Source: Meloidogyne chitwoodi (Eukaryota; Nematoda; Chromadorea; Rhabditida; Meloidogynidae). Taken from it: a DNA stretch of 64,000 nt. Positions within the stretch are counted from its first letter, which is position 1. Each line of letters opens with the position of its first letter. Position numbers and translations under genes: made by a program. The stretch spans positions 1,054,001-1,118,000 of the forward strand of contig JACZZP010000008.1 in the NCBI GenBank assembly GCA_015183035.1, in the 5' to 3' direction. Positions 1-11,935 of the stretch are shown one piece after another. The notes beneath the pieces were generated by a model. It searched no databases, was not told the origin of the DNA, and saw only the letters and a list, made by a program, of their open reading frames with translations.

Positions 1-1
1 G

Positions 2-3000
2 TTTGATGTTCTTTCCCTAGACAAGGTAATATTATTATTTTGTATAATCAACAAAACATCTTTAGGTTGTTGGGTTGATGAATAATACAACTGGCGAAGC
101 TCAAAAGGCTGCCTCCGATTTATTAGCCCGCTTTAAAGAAAATCCTGATTCTTGGACTAAGGTTGATGCTATTCTCGAGCTGAGGTAGTTTAATTCATTA
201 GACTTCTGTTTAATCTTATTCATATTTAGTGCTTTGCTTGAAACTAAATACTTTGGTCTGCAGATTCTCGATCAATTGATACAAACTCGTTGGAAAGCCA
301 TGCCTAGGGAGCAGTGTGAAGGAATCAAGGGCTATATAGTTAACATGATTTTGGAAATAAGTTCTGACGCAGAAAAAAGCGAGCGAATGAAGCTTCTTTT
401 GCAAAAATTGAATCTTGTCTTAGTTCAGGTATAATTTTTATTCGCTATTTTTTTTATCTGTTTTTAAGATTGTCAAGCAGGAATGGCCTCGTCTCTGGCC
501 TTCATTTATTTCTGATATTGTTGGATCTAGTCGTAATGGACAGTCACTTTGTATGAATAATATGACAATTTTACGTTTGCTAAGTGAAGAAGTATTTGAC
601 TTCGGCACCGGTCTTACCAGTGCTCGAGCTGTTCAGCTTAAGCAGCAGTTTTGTGGCCAATTTGAAGAAGTTTTTATGCTTTGTTATGAAATTCTTGTAA
701 GCTATAATTTAACATTTTCAGTTGGAAAATTTTTTAGGAAAATTCTGATAATGCTCAACTTATTTATGCAACATTGAGCACACTGCATGGCTTTCTTGAC
801 TGGATTCCTGTTGGATATGTTTTTGAGAATAACCTTATAGATCTCATTTTAAAGGTTCTCACAATCAATAGATTGGATATATGATTGAATAATTTTAGTT
901 TCTTCCTTTCCCTGCATTTCGCTCTATTTCCGTTCAATGCCTCGTGGAGATTTCTTCTATCTCAACTGAAGACAATCCTCAGTATGGCAGTAGATTAGTT
1001 CATTTGCTTAAAACAGTGATGAAAACAATCTCTGAGCAGCTCCCACTTACAGTCAACATTGCTGATTCTTACGCTAAAGGTCGAAGTGATGATCAAAAGT
1101 TTATCTCAGATTTTGCCCAACTTCTTGGCACTTTTCTCAAGGAACATTCAAATCTCGTTGAGGTCTTGGATTTACACCCTACACAAGAACAATTAGAAGT
1201 CAAGCAGTCTCATGAATTGGCTCTTAAATATTTGTTGAAAATTGGACAAGTCGAAGATGTTGAAGTTTTTAAGGTAACTTATTTTTGCATTTTAAATGTT
1301 TCTAAAAGTTGAAGAATTCTCTATTATAGATTTGTCTTGACTATTGGAATTGGCTTACAATGGAACTCTTCCGCGAAAGTCCGTTTGAACAGTCCGAACA
1401 CCCGCTTATGGATACGCTTAGGCGTTATAATAGAAGCGAATCTCCTCGTCGAAAGCTTTATGCGGAAGTTCTTTCAGAACTTAGAGTTTTGATGATTAGT
1501 CGTATGGCAAAACCCGAAGAGGTAATAATTGTTTTGAATGAGAACAATGAAGCTGTCCGCGAGCTGGTCAAAGATACAGATTCTATGATGCTTTATAAAA
1601 CAATGCGAGAAACATTGGGTATAATTTAATTTTTACTTTTAAACATTAGGATTTTTAATTTTGAAAATTAAAAAAATATTATTTTATTCATTGAGATTGA
1701 ATTTAGTGCTGTTGACTCATCTCGACTACCGAGATACTGAATTAAAAATGACTGAAAAACTTCAAAATCAAGTAAATGGAACAGAGTGGTCATGGAAAAA
1801 TTTAAATACCGTAAGATTTTGCTACTGCTATTATTTTTTTGTTTTTTGAGCTTTTTTTTATTATTTACTTCTATATTAATTCGTATTTTCTTTTCTAGTT
1901 GTGCTGGGCAATTGGCTCTATTAGCAGTTCAATGCATGAAGACGACGAAAAACGTTTCCTTGTGACAGTTATTCGAGGTTTCCACTATAAAATTTCCTAA
2001 TTAATCATAATCCAACAGATCTTCTTGGTCTTTGCGAACAAAAACGAGGGAAAGACAATAAAGCTGTCATCGCTTCTAACATTATGTGAGAACAGCGTTT
2101 TAATGGTCCATGTTTTCTTTTTAGGTATGTTGTCGGTCAATACCCACGTTTTTTGCGTTGTCATTGGAAATTTTTGAAAACTGTCATTAACAAATTATTT
2201 GAGTTTATGCATGAATCGCATGAGGGTGTACAGGATATGGCTTGCGATACTTTTATTAAAATTGTCATTAAGTGCAAACTTCACTTTGTTGTTGTTAGTT
2301 TTTATTTATTTCGTTATTAAATATGTTATTAGATTCAAAGTGGGGAAACACAGCCTTTTATTGAAGAAATTCTTCAAAATTTGAACAATATAATTTGTGA
2401 TCTTTCACAACCTCAAGTTCATGTTTTCTTTGAGGCTGTTGGACATATAATATATGCAGCTAGTTCTCATCAGGTTCAAGAGCGTTTGATTGAGAAATTG
2501 ATGGCTCTTCCAAATTCAATTTGGACTGAAGCTATCGAAGCTGCGAGCAAGGTTTTTAGTTAAAATTATTTAAATAACTCGATTCATTTTTGCAGGATGT
2601 TAGTATTTTCACTGACCCAGAAGTGTTAAAAAATTTAACTCATATTTTAAAGACAAATGTTGCTGCATGTAAATCAATTGGTGCTCCCTTTTTCAGTCAG
2701 GTAGTTTAATTTTTGGTTTAAAAATATAGTTTTATAGCTCAAACGTATCTTGAATGATATGCTGAGCATTTATCAAGTTATTTCTGGAAATTTAAATAAA
2801 GCTGTACATGAGCAGGGAGAGCATGTTTTAAAATGGCCTTTGATTAAGCATATGCGTGTAGTGAAGAAGGAAATTCTGACTCTTTTATCAACTTGGATTT
2901 CAAGGGCTTTCGAGGGCCGAATTATAGTTTATTATTTATTTTTCATATAAATTTTAAATTATATTTTTATAGGAAGAAGCTCTATTGCCTATTCCTCTTG

Positions 3001-4132
3001 TTATTGAAAACATAATTAATCCTTTATTCAGCACTGTCTTGCGTGATTATGAAATGAATGTTCCACAGGCGAGAGAACCAAAAGTTCTTTCATTACTTTC
3101 CATTACTATTGTTTCATTAAAGGTTATTTTCTTTATTTATAAATGTTAAATTGTTTAATACTCGTAGGAAGAAGCTTCCTCTCAAGTACCGGCAATACTC
3201 GATGCTGTGTTTACTTGTACACTTGATATGATTAACAAAGATATGGAAGCATTTCCAGAACATCGAACGAATTTTTTTCAACTTTTAAAAGCTATAAATA
3301 CTCATTGCTTTAATGTGTTAATTGCATTACCTGATAAAGTTTTGAGTCTTATCATTCAAGCTATTGTTTGGGCAATCAAGCATACAATGAGGAATGTTGC
3401 TGAAAATGGTAGATGTTTTAATATTTAATATTAAAAAAAATAAAATTAGGAATTGAAATTTTGCGTGATCTTCTTGGAAAAGTGGCGTCAATGACTGACA
3501 GAGCGCAAGCCCGAATTTTTTACCAGAAACATTTTATGACTATTATGGAGCATGTTCTTGGTGTTTTAACTGATAATAATCAAGTTCAATTTGTTGGTGA
3601 GTTTATCTTTTTTATTTTTTCAGTTTTTATTTTTTAATTTTCTTAGGTCTGACAAATCTTGCGGAAACAGTTTGTATTCTTTTCCAAGCAGCAGAAAATA
3701 CAATAGATGTTCCTCTTAATCCATCAAATCCTTTACAAGCAAATACAGAATATGTTTATGAAACGATATCTGCTCTTTTTGTGAATCACTTTAAGAATTT
3801 GACAGAGTAAGATATTTTTCCTTTTCTATAAAATAATAAAAATATTTTTAACTTTAGAGCTCAGATTGTAGTAACTGTTAAAGGTTTCATTAGCTACAAT
3901 CGAATTCTTAATAAAATGCGTGAACATATCCGTGACTTTCTTGTACAAATACGAGTCTGTTTTTAATATTAGAGACTATTACTTTAAATAATTTTAGGAA
4001 GAAGCAGGAGATGATACAGCCGATCTTTTCCTGGAAGAAAAGGAAGCTGAAATTCAGCGAATTCAATCTGAAAAGCAAGCAATTCCAGGAGTGCGTAATC
4101 CAAATGAACTTGTTGAAGAGGATATGGCCTGA
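2..4132 (+). CDS. xpo-1: Exportin-1 (XPO1/CRM1), 5' end outside window
   Basis: Nuclear export receptor that carries leucine-rich NES cargo out of the nucleus with RanGTP. The reading frame passes through many short introns; first visible exons are 2-25, 66-184 and 230-428. Conceptual translation follows the human XPO1 HEAT-repeat protein from near its N-terminus ([29 protein letters not shown]) through [34 protein letters not shown] and EHRTNFF to the end (DLFLEE near 4020, last residues [11 protein letters not shown], stop TGA at 4130-4132). Only the first few dozen residues should be missing. The segment [13 protein letters not shown] keeps the Cys equivalent to human Cys528, the leptomycin B target, so sensitivity is predicted. 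C-terminal tail is acidic, as in the family. Identity is near certain; exact exon edges were not all checked. Confidence 0.96.
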
Positions 4133-5463
4133 ATTTTATTTGGTTTGATATATTAAAAAGTTGATTGTTGTTGCATTTGCGAAATTTTTTACAAGAAAAT
4201 ATTTTGAAGAACATTTCAGATCAAAAACAAGTCTAGATATTTTTTATCAAAACGTAGCAATTCATTTAATTTTGCTAATTATTCTCTTTAAAATTTTTAT
4301 TCTGCACAACCACCCGCTTTTAATCACTCTTCCATCGTTAATTTCATTTGATCATTTATGTTTTTTATTTTAAAGGTGATAAAATATATTCACTTTGAAT
4401 TATATTATATTTTAATATTTATTTATCACCTTTTAAATAGAGATACATAATTTCCATTTTATTATTGACTTATATTTTAATTTGTCCTCTCATTTATGGA
4501 TCTTCATATTGGTATTTTAAAATTAAAATGAAAATAATTCACTCATTTTTTCATTATTTTTTTTTCATAAAGCCTTTAGTTATTTCGACGTTTTCTTTAT
4601 TCACCTCGAAAATTTATTATTTACTAATTTCTCTTACTATTTGTTATGCAGCTTTATATATTAATTTGAAAGGCCAATTCTGTAATTGTTTATTCGTGTG
4701 TATTTGACTTGAATTTTTGTTTCTGAAAATGCGATTTTGGTCCAATAATTTTTTTTTTATTGTTTTTGATCATTTATACACACTTTTTGATAATATTTTT
4801 ATTAATTTGAATATAATATTTTCCTAATATTTTTATTTTTAGTATTTAGAAGAAAAATAATAGAATAACTTAATTTTTTATATTTTATAATTGTAAGACA
4901 AACAAGTTTCTTTACATTCTATTTGGCAAAACAAAAATAAAATGCTATAAATCGGTCATTTGTAATATTGTTATATATAAATAAGCATATAACAACTTGA
5001 GAGTTTAACTATTAAAAAATATTTTATTATTGTATTAGGTCAGATTATTATTACTTTTTAAATTGTTGATTTATAAAGTATTTTTATTAATTGTTTTTTA
5101 AGATTATTTTAAAGTTTAGGTTAACCTTTAAATAATTTTTGATGTGAAAACTCTTAGTTTAAATAATATTTTAATATTTCCTAGACACAACTTCTCCTTT
5201 CAATCAGAAATCTCTAAAATTTTCTTATAATTTTTTAGAAATATTTAACAAAATTAAAAAAAAAACTTTATTATAATACAAAAATATTAATCTAATAAAT
5301 CTCAAAAATTATTTAACAGTCGTTCTTATTAATTAATTATTTTTTCGTCCTTTTTCGGTAATAACTTTTTTATTTTCTATTTTAGTTTCATCATTGTTTG
5401 CCTCTTTTACCATTCTTCGTAAGCCATTCCCCCCTGACCCTATAAATAAATATATTTTCTTTA
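4133..5463. other. Convergent intergenic region, A+T-rich
   Basis: Lies between the 3' ends of exportin-1 (+) and the secreted Pro/Asn-rich gene (-). It should contain both 3' UTRs. Short open frames at 4161-4373 and 4465-4707 are low-complexity Phe/Ile/Leu translations with no acceptor or start context, and I do not regard them as genes. No repeat or RNA gene recognised. Confidence 0.5.
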
Positions 5464-6287
5464 TTAAAGAAAATTATTACAAATATTATTATTTAATGGT
5501 ACAAAAGGAACATTTCCTCCATTTGCCATTTGTCCATTTATTCCAATATTATTATTATTATTGGAAGGTTCAGTATGAATATAAGCACCAGAGAATGGAA
5601 GTGTTCCTCCTCCACCCATTTGAGGACTAATTCCATAACCTAAATCTTTAAAATAATTATCTAAAATATTTTTTAAATTTAAATTACCATTAATTCCATA
5701 ACCTAAAGGTGATTGATTTGCTGGATTTATTGCATTAGAAATAGGTCCAATTGAAGGAAGATAATTATTCATTGGAGGAGAAAAGTTATTTCCATTTTGA
5801 GGGCAATAAGGAATACAAAAATAGCTACCAAATGGTTGTTGTCCTGAATTTATTGGATAGCCATTTCCATAAATTGGAGGTGGAGGAATATTCATTATAG
5901 ATGGATTTGATGGTAAATAATTAGATTGTGATGTAGAAGGAAGAGGAGGAGGAGAAATTATTGGTGAAGATGATGGAGGTGAATAATAAAATGATTGTAA
6001 TGGAGAAGAAGGAGAAGGTGATAATGGTGGTAAAGGATAATTAGATGAATAAGGATTGGATAAAAGTGAAGAAGGAGAATATGATGGACTATTTGGTAAT
6101 CCTGTAGGAGAACAAAGAAAACCTTAAAATTTTTAATTTAAAAAAATAATTAAAAATTTTAAAAATAACCAGGTATATTTATATTGGGTCCATAATTATT
6201 TTTTCCAATATTTCCATCTAAAGTTGAACAATAATTAATAAAATTAATTAAAATTTGGATAAAAATAAAATTAATATTTTTTGACAT
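5464..6287 (-). CDS. Predicted secreted Pro/Gly/Asn-rich protein
   Basis: Two exons. ATG at 6287-6285 starts a hydrophobic signal peptide (INFIFIQILINFINYCS, then charged/polar sequence). After one intron near 6123-6167 the rest is low complexity: Pro/Ser blocks (SPSPS, ISPPPLP, IPPPP), then Gly/Asn/Pro sequence with NNNNN and GGGG, ending NNNICNNFL. Two donor-acceptor pairs are possible because both TTTTAAG (near 6122) and CTACAG (near 6101) give in-frame joins, so seven residues are uncertain. There are few cysteines and no recognised domain. Composition resembles matrix/cuticle-associated or secretory-gland proteins, and a role as a secreted effector is possible in a plant parasite, but nothing in the sequence proves it. 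The gene is divergent from tmem-17, sharing about 530 bp of upstream DNA. Confidence 0.72.
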
Positions 6288-6819
6288 TTTTTAGGGTATG
6301 AAAAATATTTTTTTAAATGAATATAAAATTAAAAATAATTTGGCCATTTATATGCAATTTAAATAAATAAAAAATAAAATTTTAGTTGATTTTTTTAGAA
6401 AATAATGTTTTTTGTTCTGATTATTTTTTGAACAAAAGGATTAAAAAGTTAAAATAAAATAAATAGATTTATTTATTTTTTCATCAGTCTATTTTGGTTA
6501 TATTTTTATTAAATATTTTTAATATTTTTTTGATTCATTTTTAAGCGATTAGCTTATTTAATATTATTTATAGGCCAAAAAAACTTTAAAAAAGCATGTT
6601 TTTAAAAATTTAATAAAACTTGTTTTTTGTATAATTTTAGCAACTTTTTTTATTATGAGATGATTTTAAATAAAATAAAAATAAAATTAAATTTTTAAAA
6701 TAAAAATTTAATTTAATTATTTAATTTATTATTTTAAGGATTTTAACGGTTGCTATGGAAATAAATAAATATTTTTAATTTTTTTAAAATAAATAAATAT
6801 TTTATTTAAAAATAATAAA
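6288..6819. promoter_or_regulatory. Shared divergent upstream region
   Basis: About 530 bp of A+T-rich DNA between the starts of the secreted Pro/Asn-rich gene (-) and tmem-17 (+). It must hold both promoters. A heptad-rich consensus such as an RFX X-box, expected upstream of a ciliary gene, was not recognised by eye. No repeats. Confidence 0.4.
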
Positions 6820-7449
6820 ATGGAAAAAGAAAATAATAATAATTTATATTTACAATATTGTCTTTATTTACATTTTCGCCTTCTTCCATTTATATTATTT
6901 TCACAAATTATTTGTTTTGTAATTAAGGTATTTTAATTTTAAAATATTTATATATTTTTATTTTTTATTTTGAATATTTACATCCAACTTATCGAATTGT
7001 TCTTTTGGCTATTCATTTAATTTCAGTAATTATTCAATTTGTTAGACCATTTCTTGGATATTTAGGAAATTTAAAAGAAAAAGTAAATTTAATTTATAAA
7101 TTTAAATAATTTAAATAATTTAAATAATTTTAAAAAGATGCCAGAATTATCTGGATTTTGGATTCTAACAGCTCTTCTTCATTTACCTTCACAACTTTTT
7201 TTTGTTATAAATCCAGATATTTATCAATTACCTTTAGAAAAATATACAATTTTATTAGAAATTATTTTAACAATTATTGAGGTTATTTTTTAAATTAAGA
7301 AAAATTAAATTAATTTTTTAAAGTTTATTACTTCAACATTTTTACTTCGTAAATTATCTAAAATTCAAATGGAAAAATTTAAAAAAGCAGCTTTAGCTAT
7401 ACAACAACAAGAAGAAAAAGAAGAAGAAAAACAAAAAGAAAATAATTAA
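6820..7449 (+). CDS. tmem-17: TMEM17, ciliary transition-zone membrane protein
   Basis: Component of the MKS module at the ciliary transition zone, which gates membrane-protein entry to cilia (in nematodes, sensory neurons). Four exons: 6820-6927, 6966-7082, 7138-about 7279, and about 7324-7449. The segment FLGYLGNLKEKMPELSGFW aligns closely with vertebrate TMEM17 (LYLGYVGNLQEKVPELAGFW), followed by NPDIYQLPLEK against NEGLTNLPLEK and LLRKL against LTLRKM. Four hydrophobic segments and a charged Gln/Glu/Lys-rich C-terminus are seen. Intron 1 is odd: the join that preserves homology (36 codons, then YFEYLHP) requires an intron 6928-6965 that starts GT but has no AG at its 3' end. The family assignment is strong; intron 1 is unresolved. 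Confidence 0.88.
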
Positions 7450-7794
7450 TTAATTATTATTTAATTATTATTAATTTACAATTTTGTGTTTTAATCTAAA
7501 AAAATATATTTTTAAGGAATTCTTTTTTTTTTAAAGAAAGAAACAACTGTTTTAAAACTGTCTCCACTATTTTAGAAAAAGTAAATAAACTCTTTTTTTT
7601 TTTTAATTTATTAGATCATTTATCTCTAAAAAGAGTTTGAAAACTTTTCACATCTGCTCTTATTTTATTTATTTTAATCAATTTTAAAAATAGTTACTAA
7701 TCCATAATTATGACATTTTTTTAAATCTTTTTTATAAATTTATTTAGAATTCTAAACCTAAAAAAAGTTTAAATATTTTTTAATTTTTGAAAAA

Positions 7795-9496
7795 ATGAGT
7801 TTTCGTAATAGACGTAAAAGTTCTGGGCCTAATTCTACATTTATGTCAATTAGAAGACGTTCAAGTGCTACACAAAGAGATTTTGATATTTTAATGTTAC
7901 AAGTATATATAGTTAAATAAATATATTATTTTTTTAAAGAAAAAACAAAGATTTCCTGATTGGTTAATAATTTTAATAATGCTTGCAGGCCCAGTTTGTT
8001 TAATTATTTTTAGTGCAGAAATGTCACCAAATGATAATTTATTTGAAGTAAATAATTTAATAAAATTATTTTTTTTTTTTAATTAATTCTTTTTAAAAAA
8101 AAGTTATTTTCAATATCTGGACCTCTTTTAGTTTTATTAGTTTCTCAACTTCAACTTTTTTTTCTTTGGCATATTCCAGCAAAAGAATTAATTCAACTCA
8201 CTGATGAAAACCCACCACAATCTATTAAATATAAAAATACTGCCTTTGAATCTTGTATTTTAATTAGTCTTTTTTATTTATTTGGAGCTCTTTTAAAATT
8301 ATATCCTGGAGAAATGGTAAAAAAAATTAAATTTATTTTAATTTATTTATTAAAAAGGTATTTATTCATTGGACATCTATTTTGGCAACTTTAAGCATTT
8401 TTTGTCTTTTAATTTTATTATTACTTTTTCTTTTACTTCCATGCCATGAAGATCAACGTTTTGGTTTTTCTGTTATTTCACAAATATTTTATGGTCGTCA
8501 ACTTAGGCCTGTTCTTCTTACTGTTGATATAAAAGCTTTTATTACTTGTAGAATTGGATTTACATTTTGGACACTTTATTTAATTTCTGCAATTTTTGAA
8601 TATCAAAAACTTTATCCAAATAAAAAGCCATCATGTATGTCAATATAAATAATAATATTTTTCTAAAATAATTTACTAGTTCCTTTATTGACAACTTTTT
8701 TACTTCAATTCTTTTATGTTATACGTAGACAATGGTTTGAACAATTACATACAGGATTAGATAATAGAAATGATAGAGCAGGTTTTTATAGACTTTGGAT
8801 GGTTCTGAATTTATTACCTTGTTTATATCTTTTGCCAATTACTATTGGAGTTCAGGCAAAATTTTTGAAATATAATTAAAAAAATATAAAAGAATTAAAG
8901 TTTTTCTCTTGAAAATAATTGACTTTTCTAATTTTATTTAAAAAAAAATATAAAATTTAAGGAACCTGAATCAGAACGTTCACCATTTTTTTGTGGAATT
9001 TTCTTCTTATTAGGTTTAATTGCCCAATGGATTAATACAACAATTGATTTACAAAGACATAACTTTAGACAAAATATTGGTCAACTAAAAATTGATGGAA
9101 AAGATCCTTTTTATATTTGTGCAAGATATCGTCGAGAAGGGGGAGAAATGGGAACAACATTATTACTAGGTAATTTAATATTTAAAAATACAGAATTGGG
9201 GTTTTTTAATGATATTTTTGTTGATTATATTTTCCTATCCTAAACAAATTTATTTAAAAGGTAGCGGTTATTGGGCTTTATGTCGACATCCAAATTATGT
9301 AGCTGAATTTTGTACATTTCTTTTTTGGACTTTGCCTTGGACTGAACCATTAGCTTATTTACCATTGGCTATGCTTTTTTTAATTTTGTGGTGGAGACTA
9401 CGTCGAGATGAAATACGTTGTTCAATTAAATATGGACAATTTTGGATACAACATTGTCAGAGAGTATCTCATTTATTGATTCCAGGAATTTATTAG
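7795..9496 (+). CDS. ERG4/ERG24-family sterol reductase (DHCR7/LBR/TM7SF2-like)
   Basis: Polytopic ER/nuclear-envelope sterol C14- or C7-reductase family. Exons 7795-7902, 7940-8047, 8104-8316, 8358-8634, 8680-8855, 8962-9169 and 9261-9496 join in phase to give 441 residues. The N-terminus is Arg/Ser-rich (RNRRKSSG, RRRSSA) as in lamin B receptor-like proteins, followed by many membrane segments. The C-terminal block SGYWALCRHPNYV, then LRRDEIRCSIKYG and final LLIPGIY, matches the NADPH-binding C-terminus of DHCR7 (SGFWGVARHFNYV, CLRDEHRCASKYG, LLPGIF). Exon 5 either ends with a GC donor (CAG|gcaaaa) or six bases earlier with GTTCAG; both keep frame. Substrate cannot be told from sequence. 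Nematodes do not make sterols de novo, so it presumably modifies dietary sterol. Confidence 0.85.
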
Positions 9497-9732
9497 AATA
9501 GAAAATATTAAAACTATTTTTTTAATTATAAAATATTTTTGCTACAAAATGAGATCAAAATTATAATAAAATTTAAAGTGTCCTTTAATTGAATTATTGA
9601 CGAATTTAACCCTTTATGAACGAACTTTATAGCCTGTTCAATGGGTAAAAATTTTCATAATTAAAAGAACACTAAAATTAAGACGACTAATTGAATAAAC
9701 ATTTTGCTTAATTTTTAAAAAAAACCTTATTG

Positions 9733-10193
9733 TTATTCTCCATCCAATTCAACGATTTTTCTATAAAGTTCATCTAAAAGAGAATCTTCATAAGCCGGTG
9801 GAGGTGAACGTCCACTTGTTTCTGAAGCAACACTTCCATAAACTGGAGGAGGACGTATTGACTGTTTTCCTTCATTTTTAATTTGATTTGCTTTTGCAGC
9901 CAAATTTCGCTTTCGAACATCTCTTGCTCCTTACATTTTTATTTATTTTAAAAATATTTAAACAAACTTTGTATTGCTTTAAAATTGCGTTCTCTAAGCC
10001 GAGCAGTAAGTCGTTGGATTACTCGCCTTGTACGTCTAATTTCTCCTACATTATCAAGTTGCCATTTTTTACATTTATTAATTCCCACAATCATTGCTAT
10101 AACCATTCCAATACAGAAAATAATTGTTGGTATAATTATTTCTGTTACAACATTCGTAGATGGAACAAAAAATTTCCCAGCTCCGCTGCTCAT
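9733..10193 (-). CDS. Small single-pass membrane protein with PPxY motifs
   Basis: Two exons, 9968-10193 and 9733-9929, joined in phase 1 (intron of 38 nt) give 140 residues. The N-terminus is short and extracellular-like, then a membrane segment (IIIPTIIFCIGMVIAMIVGI) and a basic cytosolic part (RRTRRVIQRLTARLRERNF, RARDVRKRN). The tail holds two Pro-rich motifs, RPPPVYG and SPPPAYE, which fit the PPxY consensus bound by WW domains of NEDD4-type ubiquitin ligases. I do not recognise a named family. Topology (short N-terminus, one TM, PPxY tail) resembles adaptor proteins that bring E3 ligases to membranes; that role is inference. Confidence 0.7.
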
Positions 10194-10292
10194 TTTTTAG
10201 CTTGTACAAAAATTAATCACGAATATAAATCGTAAATTTAGTAGATTAAAAAGTATCCTAGTATTGAAAAAAATTGTTTTTTTTAATTATAT

Positions 10293-10530
10293 AGGGTACA
10301 CCTCAACTGAGACTGTACGACTGAGTCTGGCTAAACTGAGTCACACTTTGTTCAAATTCAACTAAATTATTTTATTTTCATCTCATTCGACTCAGCTCGA
10401 AGAGCATTTTCAAATGAGCTATCATGTGTATTTTTACATAATTCGTATCTAGGAAAAAACTTGAGTTAAACCTAAAACGGTGAATCAGTTGAGCCAGACT
10501 CAGTCGTGCCAGACTCAGTTTCTTATGTTA
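10293..10530. repeat. Short inverted-repeat element
   Basis: Imperfect arms of about 40 bp: 10303-10344 (ACTGAGACTGTACGACTGAG...) and 10480-10520 read as reverse complements, each itself containing repeated ACTGAGTCTGGC units. The centre includes a CTCATTCGACTCAGCTCGA module (10379-10410) that recurs in other elements of this window. Looks like a non-autonomous DNA element remnant. No duplication identified. Confidence 0.6.
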
Positions 10531-10831
10531 GAAAAATTGTTGAATTAGATGGAGAATTATAAAAAAAAATTTTATAAAAATTTGGCAAAATATGTAGATG
10601 TCATTATTAAATACTTTTAAAAATAAAATATATATTTAACAAATACAAATTAGTAGAAAGATTTAAATTAAATTCAATTTTTTCTCTATCATTTCTCCTG
10701 GATATAATTTTAAACTAACTCCAAATACATAAATAAAAAAAATTAATTTTATTCAAAAATATTTTCGTTTAAATTATTGCTCTAGAAAGTATAAAAGAGA
10801 TGAACAATAAACATGACGGCAATTACTTCAA

Positions 10832-11580
10832 ATGATGGAAATATTTGATAACTTCACTTTACTTTCTGTTTCGTTAAGAGCCACTTCTATTTTATTTTCA
10901 TTACTCATGGCTTGCAGCTTCACTTCATTGGTAGCACAGTATTGCGTGAAGAAACATGTGGAAAAAGGACAAAAGATAAAGAATGCTTCAAAAAAGGAGT
11001 CCACTGGATGCTGTGGTTGTTTCCAAAAGGTAATTTTTGTTTTTTCTTTATTATAATTGTATTCATTTAGAAGTGTCCTTCTTGTGTCAATCGGAAAAGT
11101 ATTTTATAAATAATTTTAACTTTCATTTTTGCACATTTAGAGATTAAGACAGTATCAAAAGCCTCACGTGAAAGCGATGGAATTCGACCGCTTAACGTTG
11201 AGACGAGTAAAGAAGTGAAGCCCCAAGTTAAGGCGAAAAATGTTATAGTGGCTCAGAGCGAGGTTATACAAAAGACAGAATCACCGTTGCCACTAGCAAA
11301 ATTGCCAGATCAGCCAGCAAAGATTTCAAAAAAGTCACAGAAGGAAAAGCCGTTAAAGAGTGCAACCCCATTGCCACTGAAAGGTTTGGTATATGATTTT
11401 TTAAAATAATATTTTGATTTTTTAGTTGATTCAAATGAAATAAGTGGAGTCGTTATTTCCTATAAATTGCCATCTGAAAATAGTTTAGCTACAATATCTG
11501 ATCTTGAAAAATATAAAGAAGAAAATGCTCTCGGGGCAACAACCTCCAATTATGAGAAAACCAAAAGCGTCAAAAAGTAA
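10832..11580 (+). CDS. Single-pass membrane protein of unknown function
   Basis: Exons 10832-11029, 11143-11383 and 11426-11580 join in phase to give 197 residues. The first ATG upstream (10813) reaches a stop after 11 codons, so the start at 10832 was chosen. An N-terminal hydrophobic stretch (residues about 16-36, ILFSLLMACSFTSLVAQY) is followed by a short Lys-rich linker, a Cys cluster GCCGCF, and a Lys/Pro/Ser-rich soluble part with repeated SPLPLAKLP and ATPLPLK. Acceptor of exon 2 is ATTTAGAG, not TTTAG, because only that choice keeps the frame open. No known domain. The N-terminal segment could be a signal anchor. Confidence 0.68.
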
Positions 11581-11739
11581 AAGATGAATTACCATTTGTG
11601 ATATTGTTTAAGAATATGTGTGTATTTAGTAATATATAATTATAATTAAATTGTTTTTGAAATTTTAATAAATAAAAAATAGCACCCAAAAGTCGTACAT
11701 TTTAGTTTGTCCTCATCTTGTTGGAATTTTAAATAGAGA

Positions 11740-11935
11740 TACGAACGATTCCGGGCCCCGGTCCCGTTACCCGGTTTCCGGGCCCCTTTAGCCAGTTTTT
11801 TCGGAGTCACCGAGTTGAAATCAGGCCCGGAATTCCGGGTTTACCCGGTTCGGGTCCCGGCCGGTCATTTCATATTTCAAAAATCCGGAACCCGGACCCA
11901 GTTTTTTCAAAATTCCCAACACTAATTTTAAATAT
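11740..11935. repeat. G+C-rich CCGGG repeat element
   Basis: A conspicuous island of high G+C in A+T-rich DNA, built from variants of CCCGG, CCGGGTT and GGGTCCCGG in both orientations (for example 11751-11782 and 11843-11885). The same motif set recurs at 25405-25545, so this is an interspersed repeat. No coding frame. Flanks do not show a clear duplication. Confidence 0.7.

Noticed and set aside
4161..4707. Two open frames after exportin-1
   Set aside because: Phe/Ile/Leu/Tyr low-complexity translations from A/T-rich 3' DNA, no start context or splice logic, no family resemblance.
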